Assembly: GCF_036345175.1 (NCBI RefSeq)
Contig: NZ_CP107780.1
Span: 10,540,001 to 10,604,000 of the forward strand
Source: Streptomyces sp. NBC_00576
Lineage (GTDB): Bacteria; Actinomycetota; Actinomycetes; Streptomycetales; Streptomycetaceae
Direction: 5' to 3'
DNA length: 64,000 nt
Positions 41,996 through 52,044 of the stretch are shown here, in pieces. The notes beneath the pieces are model-generated. The model ran no database searches. It had not been told where the DNA came from and worked only from the letters and a program-made list of their open reading frames with translations. Numbering within the stretch: position 1 is the stretch's first letter; each line of letters opens with the position of its first letter. Made by a program: the position numbers and the translations under genes.

Positions 41996-43717
41996 TCACG
42001 TACGGGTGGGCACCCGCAGGGCGAGGAGGGCGACGTCGTCGTCGTTGGCGGCGGGGCGGACCCGGTGCAGCAGCTGGTCGGTGAAGGAGGCCAGAGGGCG
42101 GTGGGCGAGGGCGGCGGCATGCCGGCGCAGTCGGTGAAGGCCTTCGTCGAGGGTGTGGCCGGGTTCTTCTACCAGGCCGTCGGTGTAGAGCAGGAGCGTG
42201 GAACCGGGCGGCAACAGGGTGGTGGCGTCGGTGCGGTGCTTGTGGGCTCCGGTGCCCAGGAGAATGCCGTGGCCCTCGGTGAGGTAGTCGGCCAGACCGT
42301 CGTGGCTGATCAACAGGGGCGGCGGGTGGCCGGCGTTGGTCCAGGACAGTTTCCATTGGCCGTCGTGGGCCTCTTCGATCCGGGCGAGGATCATGGTGGC
42401 CATGGCGACGTCAGTGATGTGCAGGACCGCCTCGTCCAGGCGTTCGACGATCCGGCTGGGGGGCTCTTGCAGGGCCCAGGCATAGGCGCGGAGCATGTTG
42501 CGCACCTGTGCCATGCCGGCTGCGGCCTCCAGGTCGTGGCCGACGACGTCGCCGATGGCCAGCGCGGTGGCGCCGTCGGACAGCGAGAAGGCGTCATACC
42601 AGTCGCCACCGACCTGCGAGGCGTCGGGCGCGGGCAGATAGCGGACCGCCATCTGCAGCCCGGGCACGCGCGGCATCTGGGGCAGCAGGTGGTTCTGCAT
42701 GGTCTCGGCGACCTTGCGCTGGCGCTGGTACAGACGCGCGTTGTCCAGAGCGAGGCCGGCGCGGCGGGCGATGTCCTCGATCAGGGGGAGATCGGGAGCG
42801 CTGAAGTCTCGCGGCTGCTTCGCGCGGCCCAGGGTCAGGGCCCCGAGCACCGCGCGTGTGCTGCGGATGGGGGCGATGGCCGCGGAGTGGATGCCGGTGG
42901 TGTCGAACAGACGGCGCTGTTCGACCGCGATGCCGGAATCGGGTGACCCCTGGTAGGTCTGCGGGTCGGCCAGAGTCGATGCGACTCCGCGTAGAGCCCT
43001 GGACAAGGGCATCGGGGATTCTTCAGGGACCGGTGGCATCGGTCCCTGAAGTTCCTCGTGGTGCACCAGGGCGTCGTCGTTCGCCTCGACGACGACAGTG
43101 CGCCACACCTCGTCGCGCTCGGTGATCAAGTCGATGATGGCCCAGTCCGCCAGTCGGGGCACCACCAGAGTCACCAGCCGTCGCAGTGCCTCGTCGACAT
43201 CGAGAGTGGAGGTCAGCTGAGAGGTGGTCGCGGCCAGCAGCGCGAGCCGCTCGATTTCCGGCAGCAGCGTCGCCGCAGGCTCGGGCAGCGGGTCGGTTTC
43301 CCGCGGATGCCGGGCGTGGAAGAGGATGAGCGTGCTGCCTTCATGTCCGCTGAGGCCGAACGGGGCTATCAGCCACGAGATGGGCAGCAGGGAACCGTCC
43401 CCGTGGGCGAAGTAGTCCTCGTCGCCCAGAGCGGCGTGTCCGGCGTGGAAAGCCTGTCGCATGCGGCAGCGAGTCCTCGGCAGGGGCTGGCCGTGGACAT
43501 CCCGGTGCAGCAGGTCGTGCGCGTCATGACCGAAAAGATCGCTGGCCGGCCTGCCCAGATACTGCTCGGTGCGGGAGTTGACGGCGATGATTCGGCCCTG
43601 CTCGTCCACGAGGTAGGCACCGGTTCCGATGGCTTCCAGTGCCTCGGTGAGCCCGGCGGCCGGTGGCGCCGTCAGCGGCCGTTCGCCGTTGGCCTCCGTA
43701 TGCGCTGGTCCTGCCAT
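41996..43717 (-). CDS. PAS-GAF-SpoIIE (PP2C-type) serine phosphatase
   Basis: 573 residues. A PAS domain (about 20-120; GAYLVDEQGRIIAVNSRTEQYLG, with HDLLHRDVHG), a GAF domain (about 150-310; ERLALLAATTSQLTSTLDVDEALRRLV) and a SpoIIE/PP2C phosphatase domain (about 340-573; VGGDWYDAF, IGDVVGHDLEAAAGMAQ, TNAGHPPPLL, LLLYTDGLVE, NDDDVALLALR) with the metal-binding Asp residues. Start at ATG 43717 with GGGAG upstream. Such proteins dephosphorylate anti-anti-sigma factors; Streptomyces has dozens. The signal sensed is unknown. Confidence 0.92.
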   Translation of the reverse strand: MAGPAHTEANGERPLTAPPAAGLTEALEAIGTGAYLVDEQGRIIAVNSRTEQYLGRPASDLFGHDAHDLLHRDVHGQPLPRTRCRMRQAFHAGHAALGDEDYFAHGDGSLLPISWLIAPFGLSGHEGSTLILFHARHPRETDPLPEPAATLLPEIERLALLAATTSQLTSTLDVDEALRRLVTLVVPRLADWAIIDLITERDEVWRTVVVEANDDALVHHEELQGPMPPVPEESPMPLSRALRGVASTLADPQTYQGSPDSGIAVEQRRLFDTTGIHSAAIAPIRSTRAVLGALTLGRAKQPRDFSAPDLPLIEDIARRAGLALDNARLYQRQRKVAETMQNHLLPQMPRVPGLQMAVRYLPAPDASQVGGDWYDAFSLSDGATALAIGDVVGHDLEAAAGMAQVRNMLRAYAWALQEPPSRIVERLDEAVLHITDVAMATMILARIEEAHDGQWKLSWTNAGHPPPLLISHDGLADYLTEGHGILLGTGAHKHRTDATTLLPPGSTLLLYTDGLVEEPGHTLDEGLHRLRRHAAALAHRPLASFTDQLLHRVRPAANDDDVALLALRVPTRT

Positions 43718-43970
43718 GACCTGATCTCCCTGACTGAGTGGCGGCACGGCCCGCTCGGCGGTGTCTGCTGCTTTCCCGCCTGCCCGGTAGCCGTGAATCC
43801 AGCCTCGCCCTCGCTCGCGGTCGGCAAACCGGGCCGTCGGATCCCGGCCATCAACGAGGAAAAGGGGCCGTCCGGGACCGGCTGGTGTCCGTGTGCAGCC
43901 GCGGGCGCTGGGTACTCGGCCATCGCACGGCCACGACGCGTGGAGCAGGCCCCTCCCGGAGGAGCAGACA

Positions 43971-44999
43971 GTGAACAGTGAAACCGGCGGCAGGATCGTC
44001 GTCACGGGAGCCACCGGCAATGTGGGTACCAGTCTGGTGCGTCTGCTCGCCGAAGGCGCGGAGGTTGGCTCGGTGCGGGGGCTGGCCCGCCGGATTCCCG
44101 ACTGGTCGCCCGCCAGGACCGAGTGGTCCGCGGTGGACCTGGCGAACGAGGACTCGGACCTGGTCAAGGAGTTCGAGGGCGCCGACGCCGTCGTACATCT
44201 GGCCTGGGCGTTCCAGCCGACACATGATCCGGCAGCGACGTGGCGTACCAACGTCCTGGGCAGCATCCGGGTGTTCGAGGCAGTGGCCGCCGCGAAGGTT
44301 CCCGCACTGGTGCACGCCTCGTCGGTAGGCGCCTACTCGCCGGGGCCCAAGGACCACATGGTCGACGAGTCATGGCCGACTCACGGCTGGCCGGATGCCG
44401 CGTACTGCCGTGAGAAGGCCTACCTGGAACGGTCGCTGGACGCCTTCGAGTACGAGCACCCCGGTGTCCGCGTGGTGCGGATGCGGCCCGCGTTCCTCTT
44501 CAAACGGGAGTCGGCGAGCGAGCAGCGCCGAATATTCGGCGGCCGATTCCTGCCGGGACCGCTGGCCCGCCCCGAACTGCTGCCCTTCCTGCCCGACATC
44601 CCCGGCCTACGGGTGCAGGCCCTGCACACCGACGACGCGGCCAGGGCGTACCAGCTCGCGCTACGGAGCGACGCCCGCGGCGCCTTCAACCTGGCGGGCG
44701 AGCCGCCCATCGACGCGGAGACGCTGGGCGAGATGCTCGGAGCGCGCCCGGTGCAGTTGCCACGCTCCGCAGCCCGCACGGCGATCGCCGCCGCATGGGG
44801 CCTGCGTCTGCTGCCCGCCTCGCCGCATCTCTTCGACGCCGTGCTGAGGCTGCCTCTGATGGACTGCTCGCGGGCCCATACGGAGCTTCACTGGCGGCCG
44901 GAGCATACGGCCGTAGAGGTGCTGGAGGAGTTTCTGCACGGCATGCAACAGGGAGCCGGCGCGGAGACGGAACCGCTGCGCGGCCGCAAAGTGGGCTAG
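43971..44999 (+). CDS. NAD-dependent epimerase/dehydratase (extended SDR)
   Basis: 342 residues. GRIVVTGATGNVGTSLVRLL is the NAD-binding TGxxGxxG motif. DAVVHLAWAFQPTHDP follows. Ser (HASSVGAYSPG) and YCREK (Tyr-x-x-x-Lys) form the active site. Start at GTG 43971, GGAGGAG seven bases upstream. Single gene, divergent from the phosphatase. Substrate not predictable, possibly a nucleotide sugar or other small carbonyl. Confidence 0.9.
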   Translation: MNSETGGRIVVTGATGNVGTSLVRLLAEGAEVGSVRGLARRIPDWSPARTEWSAVDLANEDSDLVKEFEGADAVVHLAWAFQPTHDPAATWRTNVLGSIRVFEAVAAAKVPALVHASSVGAYSPGPKDHMVDESWPTHGWPDAAYCREKAYLERSLDAFEYEHPGVRVVRMRPAFLFKRESASEQRRIFGGRFLPGPLARPELLPFLPDIPGLRVQALHTDDAARAYQLALRSDARGAFNLAGEPPIDAETLGEMLGARPVQLPRSAARTAIAAAWGLRLLPASPHLFDAVLRLPLMDCSRAHTELHWRPEHTAVEVLEEFLHGMQQGAGAETEPLRGRKVG

Positions 45000-45215
45000 T
45001 ACCACGGCCACAGCGACGGTCCTGCCGTCTGAGCCACTTCTCGGGGCCGCAGGACACGCGACCGACAGTCGTATCCCAAACGCCGCAGGATCACAGGGAA
45101 GGCCCTCCGCCGCCGTGTCTGCGGCAGCGGAGGGCGGCTCGTCAGCGAGGCTGCGACCAGCCGCGACGGCGCCGCAGCGGACCGACAGCACCTCGCCGCA
45201 CCAACAGCGGGGCGC

Positions 45216-45620
45216 TCAGCACTGGTAGAAGATGATCTGTCCGTCGCCGTTCTCGTCCACCGAGGTGCCCCAGACATTGGCATCCGACGTCCAGCCGTAG
45301 GTCTGAGTCCCCGCGAGCCTCACGTACCACCACACGTTGCCGAACGAGTTCTTGGTCCAGCACTGGAAGTAGACCGTGCTGCCCTCGGGAGCCCATCCGG
45401 TGTTGCCGCACCCGTCCGCGTAGGGACCGCTCTTGAGGTTGACTCCCCAGAGCATCTCCGCGCGCCCCTCGCCGTTGGCTGTGGGGGTCCAGCATTCCGC
45501 CTGGGCGGCGGCGTGTGCCGACGGCGCGATTGTGGCGCCGGCACCGAGTACCAGCAGGGTCGCGAACAGCGCGTTCACGATGGATCGAATCAGGCCACGT
45601 TGCGACACGGTATTCAACAC
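45216..45620 (-). CDS. Small secreted protein, SH3-like
   Basis: 134 residues. Sec signal peptide (LIRSIVNALFATLLVLGAGA to AHAAAQAE). The mature part of about 95 residues is rich in Trp and has four Cys (AECWTP, YADGCGNTGW, YFQCWTKNS, FYQC) likely forming two disulfides. The pattern resembles bacterial SH3-type domains that bind cell-wall peptides. GTG start after AAGGAG. No partner gene adjacent; function unknown. Confidence 0.75.
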   Translation of the reverse strand: MLNTVSQRGLIRSIVNALFATLLVLGAGATIAPSAHAAAQAECWTPTANGEGRAEMLWGVNLKSGPYADGCGNTGWAPEGSTVYFQCWTKNSFGNVWWYVRLAGTQTYGWTSDANVWGTSVDENGDGQIIFYQC

Positions 45621-45854
45621 GGGCAACTCCTTGTCTGAAAGGCATGGCAGTAGTCCGGAGACCTCAAGAGCAGCCGAGGGTCGACGGACGCGAACCTTGT
45701 GATCCCGGAACGTACGGTTCGCCGCCCACGACCCGCGTCCCATGCGGGGTTGAACTCCCGTACAGACCACGGTGGTAGCTGCCCGGCTCCTGCAACTTCC
45801 GCGGTACCGCGAAAGGTTGACGCCCATCAGGCCGGCAGGCCTTACGCTGCTGCG

Positions 45855-47006
45855 ATGCGGATCCGCCCCCTCGTCGTCGACGCGCTGATCGTGGCGGCGC
45901 TGACCGGCGTGGCCCTACTGCTGGGGCCCGAGGCCGCGCGCCAGGGGCATAATCCGCTCGACGCGACTGCCTACGCACTGGTCGTCCTGGTCCACCTGCC
46001 GCTAATCCTCCGCAGCCGGGCCCCTCTCGTGGTCTGCTGCCTCGTACACGCGACCTGGCTGGTGTACATCACCGCGGGCTACTGGCCCGTGGTGTGCAGC
46101 TTCGGCCCCATGCTCGCCGTCTATACCGTCGCCTCCCTGCGGGCGCTTCGCGTTGCCGCCCCCTGCGCCGCGCTGATGGGCGGGGTCTGGATCTACGCGG
46201 GTGCGGTGAACCACACCGACTCCTGGGCGTCCGTCGCCGGACAGGCCGTGGTCTACCCGGCGATGCTGTGGCGGTTCGGCGTCCTGGCGCGCCGCTCGAC
46301 CGAGCTGGCCCGACAACTGCGCCGGGAACAGGCCGAGCGGGCCCGACGCGAGGTGGCCGAGGAACGCGGCCGGATCGCCCGCGAACTGCACGACGTGGTC
46401 GCCCATCACCTGTCCGTGATCTCCGTGCAGACCGGTCTCGCCCGGTTCGTCTTCGACACCGACCGCCAGACCACGCGCACCGCGCTCGACACCATAGAAG
46501 CCACCGGCAAGGAGGCGCTAGAAGAGCTGCGCCGCATGCTCATGGTGCTGCGCGCCGCTGACGACGGTGCCCCCGCCGGGCCGATGCCGGGCCTGGCCCG
46601 CCTCAGCGAGATGACCGAACGCGTCCGCGCCGGCGGGACCGCGGTCGCCCTGACCGTCGAGGGCATCGAGCGCCCCCTGGCCCCCGGTATGGAACTGTGC
46701 GCCTACCGGGTGGTGCAGGAGGCACTCACCAACGTCCTCAAGCACGCGCCCGGCGCGAGTGCGCAGGTACGCCTGAGGTATGAACCGCACCAGGTGACGG
46801 TTTCGGTCACGGACGATGGAGAGGGGGTGATTCCAGACAGACTACGAACCGGCGGCGGACACGGCTTGCTTGGCATGCGGGAGCGGGCCAAGCTCTACGG
46901 CGGGCAGATCGACATCGGCCCACGGGACCAGGGTGGTTTCGCCGTGCGGCTGATCCTGCCGACCTCCGCGCGGGCCGCACAGCAGGGGGACGACGCCACC
47001 ACATGA
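45855..47006 (+). CDS. NarL-type sensor histidine kinase
   Basis: 383 residues. About five N-terminal membrane segments, then coiled coil (RRSTELARQLRREQAERARREV), HisKA_3 with phospho-His in RGRIARELHDVVAHHLSVIS, and a HATPase domain (VVQEALTNVLKHA, VTDDGEGV, GHGLLGMRERAKLYGG). Overlaps the response-regulator gene by ATGA, so a cognate pair. This type in actinobacteria often senses the membrane or cell-envelope state; no regulated transporter is adjacent. Confidence 0.93.
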   Translation: MRIRPLVVDALIVAALTGVALLLGPEAARQGHNPLDATAYALVVLVHLPLILRSRAPLVVCCLVHATWLVYITAGYWPVVCSFGPMLAVYTVASLRALRVAAPCAALMGGVWIYAGAVNHTDSWASVAGQAVVYPAMLWRFGVLARRSTELARQLRREQAERARREVAEERGRIARELHDVVAHHLSVISVQTGLARFVFDTDRQTTRTALDTIEATGKEALEELRRMLMVLRAADDGAPAGPMPGLARLSEMTERVRAGGTAVALTVEGIERPLAPGMELCAYRVVQEALTNVLKHAPGASAQVRLRYEPHQVTVSVTDDGEGVIPDRLRTGGGHGLLGMRERAKLYGGQIDIGPRDQGGFAVRLILPTSARAAQQGDDATT

Positions 47007-47659
47007 CCACAGTGCTTGTCGTGGACGACCAGTTCCTTATCCGGGCCGGCCTGGTGGGCCTGCTGCGTGCCGCACCCGGCATCGAGGTGGTCGGCGAGGC
47101 GAGCGACGGCGCGGAGGGCGTGACACTGGCCGCCCGGACCGCCCCAGACGTGATCCTCATGGATGTGCGGATGCCCGGCATGAACGGCATCGAGGCCACC
47201 GAACGTATTCTCGCCCGGGCCGATGACCCCCCGCCCCGGATCCTGATGCTGACCACCTTCGACCTCGACGAGTATGTGTACGGGGCGCTGCGCGCCGGAG
47301 CCTGCGGGTTTCTGCTCAAGGACTCCGGCCCGGAGCGGCTGCTCGCCGCCGTGGCCGCGATCGCCGGTGGTGACGCGCTCTTCGCACCCAGCGTCACCCG
47401 CCGCCTGGTGGAGGCTTACGCCCGGCAGACCGCCTGCGAACAGCCCACCGATCTGGACGCGTTGACCTCCCGTGAACTGGAGGTCCTCACACTGATCGCA
47501 CGCGGCCTGTCCAACCTGGAGATCGCTGACCGCCTCTACATCAGCGAGGCGACCGTCAAGACCCATCTCAACCGCACGATGACCAAACTGGACCTGGACA
47601 GCAGGGCACAGGCCGTGGTGGTGGCGTACGAATCGGGGCTGGTGACCCCAGGCGGATAG
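47003..47659 (+). CDS. NarL/LuxR-family response regulator
   Basis: 218 residues. The receiver domain has VLVVDDQFLIRAGLVGLL, phospho-Asp in PDVILMDVRMPGMNG and the conserved Lys in GFLLKDSGPERLL. The C-terminal LuxR helix-turn-helix is LTSRELEVLTLIARGLSNLEIA to ATVKTHLNRTMTKLDL. Partner of the histidine kinase it overlaps. Confidence 0.95.
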   Translation: MTTVLVVDDQFLIRAGLVGLLRAAPGIEVVGEASDGAEGVTLAARTAPDVILMDVRMPGMNGIEATERILARADDPPPRILMLTTFDLDEYVYGALRAGACGFLLKDSGPERLLAAVAAIAGGDALFAPSVTRRLVEAYARQTACEQPTDLDALTSRELEVLTLIARGLSNLEIADRLYISEATVKTHLNRTMTKLDLDSRAQAVVVAYESGLVTPGG

Positions 47660-47976
47660 ACGCCCGGCCGCGCCGCGACAGACCGAGCCTGGCGGCCGTA
47701 CACCCGCCGTATGTAAGCGAGGAGGGAAGCCAACAAGAACGGATCAACGGGCCGCTCTGGACCGGGTTCTGCTGCGGCCGAGACGACGGCGCTCCCCAGT
47801 TCCGGAGGCGGTGGTGTGTGAGAACCGACTTGAGATCCTGTTGCCCCAGCCTCGCGAAACGGCACGTTGAAGCCGCACTCGTCGGCCGGGGGCGCTGACG
47901 TTCGGAAGTCGCCCCGGACGGGCGTCGGCACACCTTCTGCGCTGTGGGAACTGAGCCACCCGTCCTCGTGGTGGAG
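47660..47976. other. Intergenic region between convergent genes
   Basis: 317 bases between the response regulator and the DNA ligase gene. No gene, hairpin or repeat that I can support. Confidence 0.5.
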
Positions 47977-50064
47977 TCAGTCGACGTGCTCGGCGACGAG
48001 TGCGGCGAATTCATCCGGGGTGGCCAGGCGGATGCCGAGAGTCTCGGCCTTGGCGCGTTTGGATCCGGCACCCTCACCGGCGACGACCAGGCTGGTCTTC
48101 TTCGAGACGCTGGAGGAGGAGCGGCCCCCGGCCCGTTCGATGAGCTCGTTCATCTGGTTGCGGCTGAGCTTCTCCAGCACGCCGGTCATCGCGCCGGTCA
48201 CCACGACCGTCATCCCGGCAAGCGGCCCGCCCGCGGCCTCAGCGCTCTCTGTACTGCCATCGGCACCGTCGACCCTGGGGGCGGGCGGGGTGACGCCGGG
48301 CTCGGTCATGTTCACCCCGGCTGCGGCGAGTTTGCCGATGAGCGGGGCGAGTTCGGCGAGTTCGGCGACGATGGAGGGGGCCTTCTCGGTGCCGATGCCA
48401 TCGACCTGTCGCATCGCGTCGGCGTCGGCGGCGCGGATGTTGTCCATGGTGGCGAAGTGCCGGGCGATGCGACGGGACATGGAGCGGCCGGTGCCGCGTA
48501 CCCCGAGTGCGCACAGCACCCGCGACAGCGGTTGCTCCTTCGCCGCGCCGATCGCGGTGAGGAGGTTGTCGGTACTGGTGGCGCCCATCCGTTCCAGGTT
48601 CAGGAGCTGGTCGCGGGTGAGGGTGAACAGGTCGGCGAGATCTTTCACCAGACCGGCGTCGACGAGCTGAACGACGCGGGTGTGGCCGAGGCCTTCGATG
48701 TCGAGCTGGTCGCGGCCGGCGGCGTAGGAGAGCGCGGCTACCAGGTGGCAGTTGCGGCCGTTGACGCACCGCCAGCGCTGTTCGCTGGTGTCGATGCCGG
48801 CTCCGCACCGCGGACACATCTCTGGAAAGGCGATGGGCTGTTCGTCTCCGGTGCGCAAGTGGGCGACAGGCGCTTCGACACGGGGGATGACATCGCCGGC
48901 GCGATGGACCATGACGTGGTCACCCAGGCGCAGATCGCGGCGGGTGATGTCGCCTGGGTTGTGGAGCGTGGCGTACGTGATGGTGGCGCCGTCGATCTCG
49001 ACCGGCTCCAGCACGCCGCGCGGGGCGATGATCCCCGTCCGGCCCACGTTCCACTCCACCTCCAGCAGCCTGGTGATCTTCTCCACGGCGGGCAGCTTGT
49101 AGGCGATCGCCCAGCGCGGGGCCCGTGAACCGGATCCCGCGGTCTGCTGGTCGGCGGCCAGGTCCGCCTTGATGACGATCCCGTCGATCCCGAAGGGCAA
49201 CTCGGCCCGCAGCGCGGCGATCTCTCTGACCCGGGCCAGCGCCTGCTCGACGTTGTCGGTGGTGATGCCGGGCACGGCAGTGGTCGCGGTGGTGTTCACT
49301 CCGAGCTCGCCGGCCAGAGTCATGAGGTCGCTGTGCGCGAGTTCGCCCAGTCGATCCGCGAGCTGCGTTCCGGTGTCGGCGACGGGCAGCAGGCCGTAGC
49401 CGAAGAACGTCATGGGCACCGTGTAGGCACGCTCCCTGGCACGCAGGGTGCCGGCCGAGGCGCCGCGCGGGTTCGCGAACGGCGCCCCGCCGTGCGTCGT
49501 CCGAACTGTGTTCGCGTACTCGAACTGGAGAGCGGTCATAAGGACCTCGCCGCGCGCTTCCACCGTCACCGGTTCAGCAAGTTCCGCGGGCAGGCCCTCG
49601 ATGGTGCCGATGGCGTGCGAGACGTCCTCCCCGGCCGTCCCGTCGCCACGTGTGATCAACCGGGTGAGGCGTCCTCGGGTGTAACGGGCGGCGATCGCGA
49701 GACCGTCGAGCTTCGGCTCCACGCTGAAGCGGGCGACGTCGCGGCCGATACGCCGGGCCAGCGACGCCGTCCAGGCCGTGAACTCCTCGGGGGAGAAGAC
49801 GTTGTCCAGGCTCAGCATCGCGACCGTGTGCGGGACATCGCCCTCCACAGCGCCCCCGGCGACCTTCCCGGTCGGCGATTCGGGCAGTACCTGATCGGGA
49901 TGCCCGGCCTCCCAGGCCGCGATGCCGCGTAGCAGCCGGTCGTAGGCGTCGTCGTCGAGCACCGAGTTGCCGCCCGCGTAGTAGGCGGCCGACGCCTTTG
50001 TCGCATCCTCGACTGCCTGCGCGTAGGAGGCCGCATCCACAATCACTGCACCTGGTGTCGTCAT
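47977..50064 (-). CDS. ligA: NAD-dependent DNA ligase
   Basis: About 695 residues. Ia/adenylation domain with the AMP-accepting Lys in SVEPKLDGLAIAARY, also TRGDGTAGEDVSHAI and GIDGIVIKAD. OB fold, then a four-Cys zinc finger (CPRCGAGIDTSEQRWRC, NGRNC), helix-hairpin-helix repeats (VRGTGRSMSRRIARHF, VDGIGTEKAPSI) and a C-terminal BRCT domain (GMTVVVTGAMTGVLEKLSRN). The start is uncertain (50064 or ATG 50073/50094). The setting among accessory genes suggests an additional ligase beside the housekeeping LigA, used in repair or lost-copy backup. Confidence 0.92.
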   Translation of the reverse strand: MTTPGAVIVDAASYAQAVEDATKASAAYYAGGNSVLDDDAYDRLLRGIAAWEAGHPDQVLPESPTGKVAGGAVEGDVPHTVAMLSLDNVFSPEEFTAWTASLARRIGRDVARFSVEPKLDGLAIAARYTRGRLTRLITRGDGTAGEDVSHAIGTIEGLPAELAEPVTVEARGEVLMTALQFEYANTVRTTHGGAPFANPRGASAGTLRARERAYTVPMTFFGYGLLPVADTGTQLADRLGELAHSDLMTLAGELGVNTTATTAVPGITTDNVEQALARVREIAALRAELPFGIDGIVIKADLAADQQTAGSGSRAPRWAIAYKLPAVEKITRLLEVEWNVGRTGIIAPRGVLEPVEIDGATITYATLHNPGDITRRDLRLGDHVMVHRAGDVIPRVEAPVAHLRTGDEQPIAFPEMCPRCGAGIDTSEQRWRCVNGRNCHLVAALSYAAGRDQLDIEGLGHTRVVQLVDAGLVKDLADLFTLTRDQLLNLERMGATSTDNLLTAIGAAKEQPLSRVLCALGVRGTGRSMSRRIARHFATMDNIRAADADAMRQVDGIGTEKAPSIVAELAELAPLIGKLAAAGVNMTEPGVTPPAPRVDGADGSTESAEAAGGPLAGMTVVVTGAMTGVLEKLSRNQMNELIERAGGRSSSSVSKKTSLVVAGEGAGSKRAKAETLGIRLATPDEFAALVAEHVD

Positions 50065-50315
50065 GCCCGCCATCTTGCCTGCCACCACCGACAACGCCCC
50101 CGGCTGACCGAGTGAAGCGCCTGTTCACAACTGGTCGCTGTCGTGCTGAGCAGAGCCGATCCGCGCCGTGCCGCGCGTTGCCGACAGGCTCAGGCCGGCA
50201 GTCGCGTGTCGACGACAAGTCGCCTTTCTGGCTTGCTCTCTTGTAGTTACTTGGGGACTGTAGGAGAGTGAAGGTTGACCTGGAAGAACGTCCTTTTCGG
50301 TGACTGAGGAAACTG

Positions 50316-50699
50316 ATGGCGACCAAGCAACTGCTCAATGGCCTGCCCGAGGACGCGGACCTTAGGCGCGCGGACTCCCTGGCGCGGGAGATCTTCTCGG
50401 ACGTCGCCAACAAGTGGGCGCTCCTGATCATCGAGGCTCTCGGCGAGCGCACCCTACGCTTCAGCGAGCTGCGGAACGAGGTCGAGGGCGTCAGCCACAA
50501 GATGCTCACCCAGAACCTGCGCATGCTGGAACGCAACGGCCTGGTCGACCGGAAGGTGTACCCCACCGTGCCGCCGCGGGTGGAGTACACCCTTACCGAA
50601 CCGGGCCGGGCCCTGCGGACCACAGTCGACGCCCTGTGCGTCTGGACCCACCAGTATCTCGGTCGCATTGAGGACGCGCGCCGTCACTTCGGCACCTGA
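50316..50699 (+). CDS. HxlR-family transcriptional regulator
   Basis: 127 residues. A winged helix of the HxlR type: DVANKWALLIIEALGERTLRF, then SHKMLTQNLRMLERNGLVDR and PPRVEYTLTEPGRAL. It converges with the hydrolase gene at 50.8 kb. The upstream GTAGTTACTTGGGGACTGTA stretch (50243-50262) with spaced TTA/GTA triplets is the kind of site HxlR proteins bind, so autoregulation is plausible. Effector unknown; many respond to electrophiles such as quinones or aldehydes. Confidence 0.9.
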   Translation: MATKQLLNGLPEDADLRRADSLAREIFSDVANKWALLIIEALGERTLRFSELRNEVEGVSHKMLTQNLRMLERNGLVDRKVYPTVPPRVEYTLTEPGRALRTTVDALCVWTHQYLGRIEDARRHFGT

Positions 50700-50775
50700 A
50701 CAACCTCCACAGACGGGACGGCGCAACTCCGACCGAGGTCGATGGCCAGCCGCTGGATCCACCGAACCGGGGGGA

Positions 50776-52044
50776 TCAGTCAACAAACTCCATTGCTGGG
50801 TACTGGTCTGACGGCCCGTTCAGCAGCCGGCCGGACCGCCCGCGCAACCAGTGGTCGAAGTACGCGGACAGGTAGGCCTCATTGGTACGGATCGCCGTCG
50901 CCGGATCGATCGTGCCGATGTTCTGCGTCTGGGTGGCCGGCGGCAGACCTAGCTGCGGAAGCAGCGCTTCCGCGTCCGTGAACGAGGCGTGCTCCGACCC
51001 GCGTAGCGTGAGCTGGCGTGTCCAGCCGGGGGTGCGGGCGCGGAACGCCTGCCAGCCGGGTCCGGTGTCCGTACTTCCATCCTTACCTATCAGCAGGAGC
51101 GGTCGCGCGAGCCCGTGCTCGGCCACGGGCATGAGTGTCCCGTCGAAGTTGGTCAGATTGCCGTCCATGTTGATGCCGGCGCTGATCCGCGGGTCGGCAT
51201 CCATTGCCGTGGCCGTGGCCGTGCCTCCCATCGAGTGACCGAACATGCCGACCCTGGAGAGGGCGAGCGACCCAGCGAGGCCATGGGGGAGTCGTCGGCC
51301 GTCCACGTCAGGGTTGTGGCCGGCGTTCAGCAGGCTCAACTGGTCCAGGACGAAGCTGGTGTCGGCGGTCCGGACGGCGAGGGCCTTCTTGATGAACGCG
51401 TCAGGGTCCGTCGGCGTGACCATGGTGGCCAGCGAACCGTTGGGGAACTGGACTTCCGGGGATTCGTAGGTGTTGTCGATGGTGACCACCACATAGCCCC
51501 GGCTGGCGAGATCCGCTACCAGCGTGGTGCCCCAGGTCCGGGGTTCGCCAAGCCCTGGGGAATAGATCAGCACCGGCCGTCCCCCATCCCCGCGGGCAAC
51601 CGGAGCGCCCTGGACCGCGTGCGTGGCGGTGGCCGCCCAATTGACCTGTCCGGTCGGCAGGTTCATCCCGAGGTAGTCGTTGGCGGTCACGGAGTCGAAG
51701 TGCGCTGCCGCCCTGGGAAGCATGTACGGTGCGGCGGGATGGTGTGCTGTATGCGTCGTGGGGTAGTACACGCTGACCATCAGCTCGCGGTAGTTCTGAC
51801 TGGTCTGCCAAGGGTCGGGCCGGGAGTGGTCCACGAGGTGCACAGGCACTTCGCCGACCTGGTACCTGCCGGTGGGGAGGGGCAGACTCAGCTGCGCCGG
51901 GTGCCTCGTGGGCGCGACTGTGGTAGCGGCCTCAGCAGCCAGAACGGCGGTGAGAGTGCTGATTGTGATGACCGCGCAGGCGACCGCGGCCCGCAGGAAG
52001 CCACGCCGATTGCTTCGTTGCCTGATCGATTGTTCCTCCGTCAT
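50776..52044 (-). CDS. Tat-exported alpha/beta hydrolase (PAF-acetylhydrolase/cutinase-like)
   Basis: 422 residues. Twin-arginine signal (RSNRRGFLRAAVACAVITIS), then an alpha/beta-hydrolase domain with the nucleophile elbow GMFGHSMGGTATATAMD, an oxyanion-side PVLIYSPGLGEPRTWGTTL, and the catalytic-His region RGSEHASFTDAEALLP. Architecture fits the PAF-acetylhydrolase p-II group, which in Streptomyces includes secreted lipases and polyester hydrolases. The expected Asp lies near INMDGNLTNFDGTL or in LLIGKDGS. Secreted esterase/lipase; substrate unproved. Confidence 0.88.
   Translation of the reverse strand: MTEEQSIRQRSNRRGFLRAAVACAVITISTLTAVLAAEAATTVAPTRHPAQLSLPLPTGRYQVGEVPVHLVDHSRPDPWQTSQNYRELMVSVYYPTTHTAHHPAAPYMLPRAAAHFDSVTANDYLGMNLPTGQVNWAATATHAVQGAPVARGDGGRPVLIYSPGLGEPRTWGTTLVADLASRGYVVVTIDNTYESPEVQFPNGSLATMVTPTDPDAFIKKALAVRTADTSFVLDQLSLLNAGHNPDVDGRRLPHGLAGSLALSRVGMFGHSMGGTATATAMDADPRISAGINMDGNLTNFDGTLMPVAEHGLARPLLLIGKDGSTDTGPGWQAFRARTPGWTRQLTLRGSEHASFTDAEALLPQLGLPPATQTQNIGTIDPATAIRTNEAYLSAYFDHWLRGRSGRLLNGPSDQYPAMEFVD

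Noticed and set aside
45855..47659. Histidine kinase/response regulator as a KdpDE pair
   Set aside because: The kinase is HisKA_3/NarL type without KdpD or Usp domains and the regulator has a LuxR-type, not OmpR-type, output.
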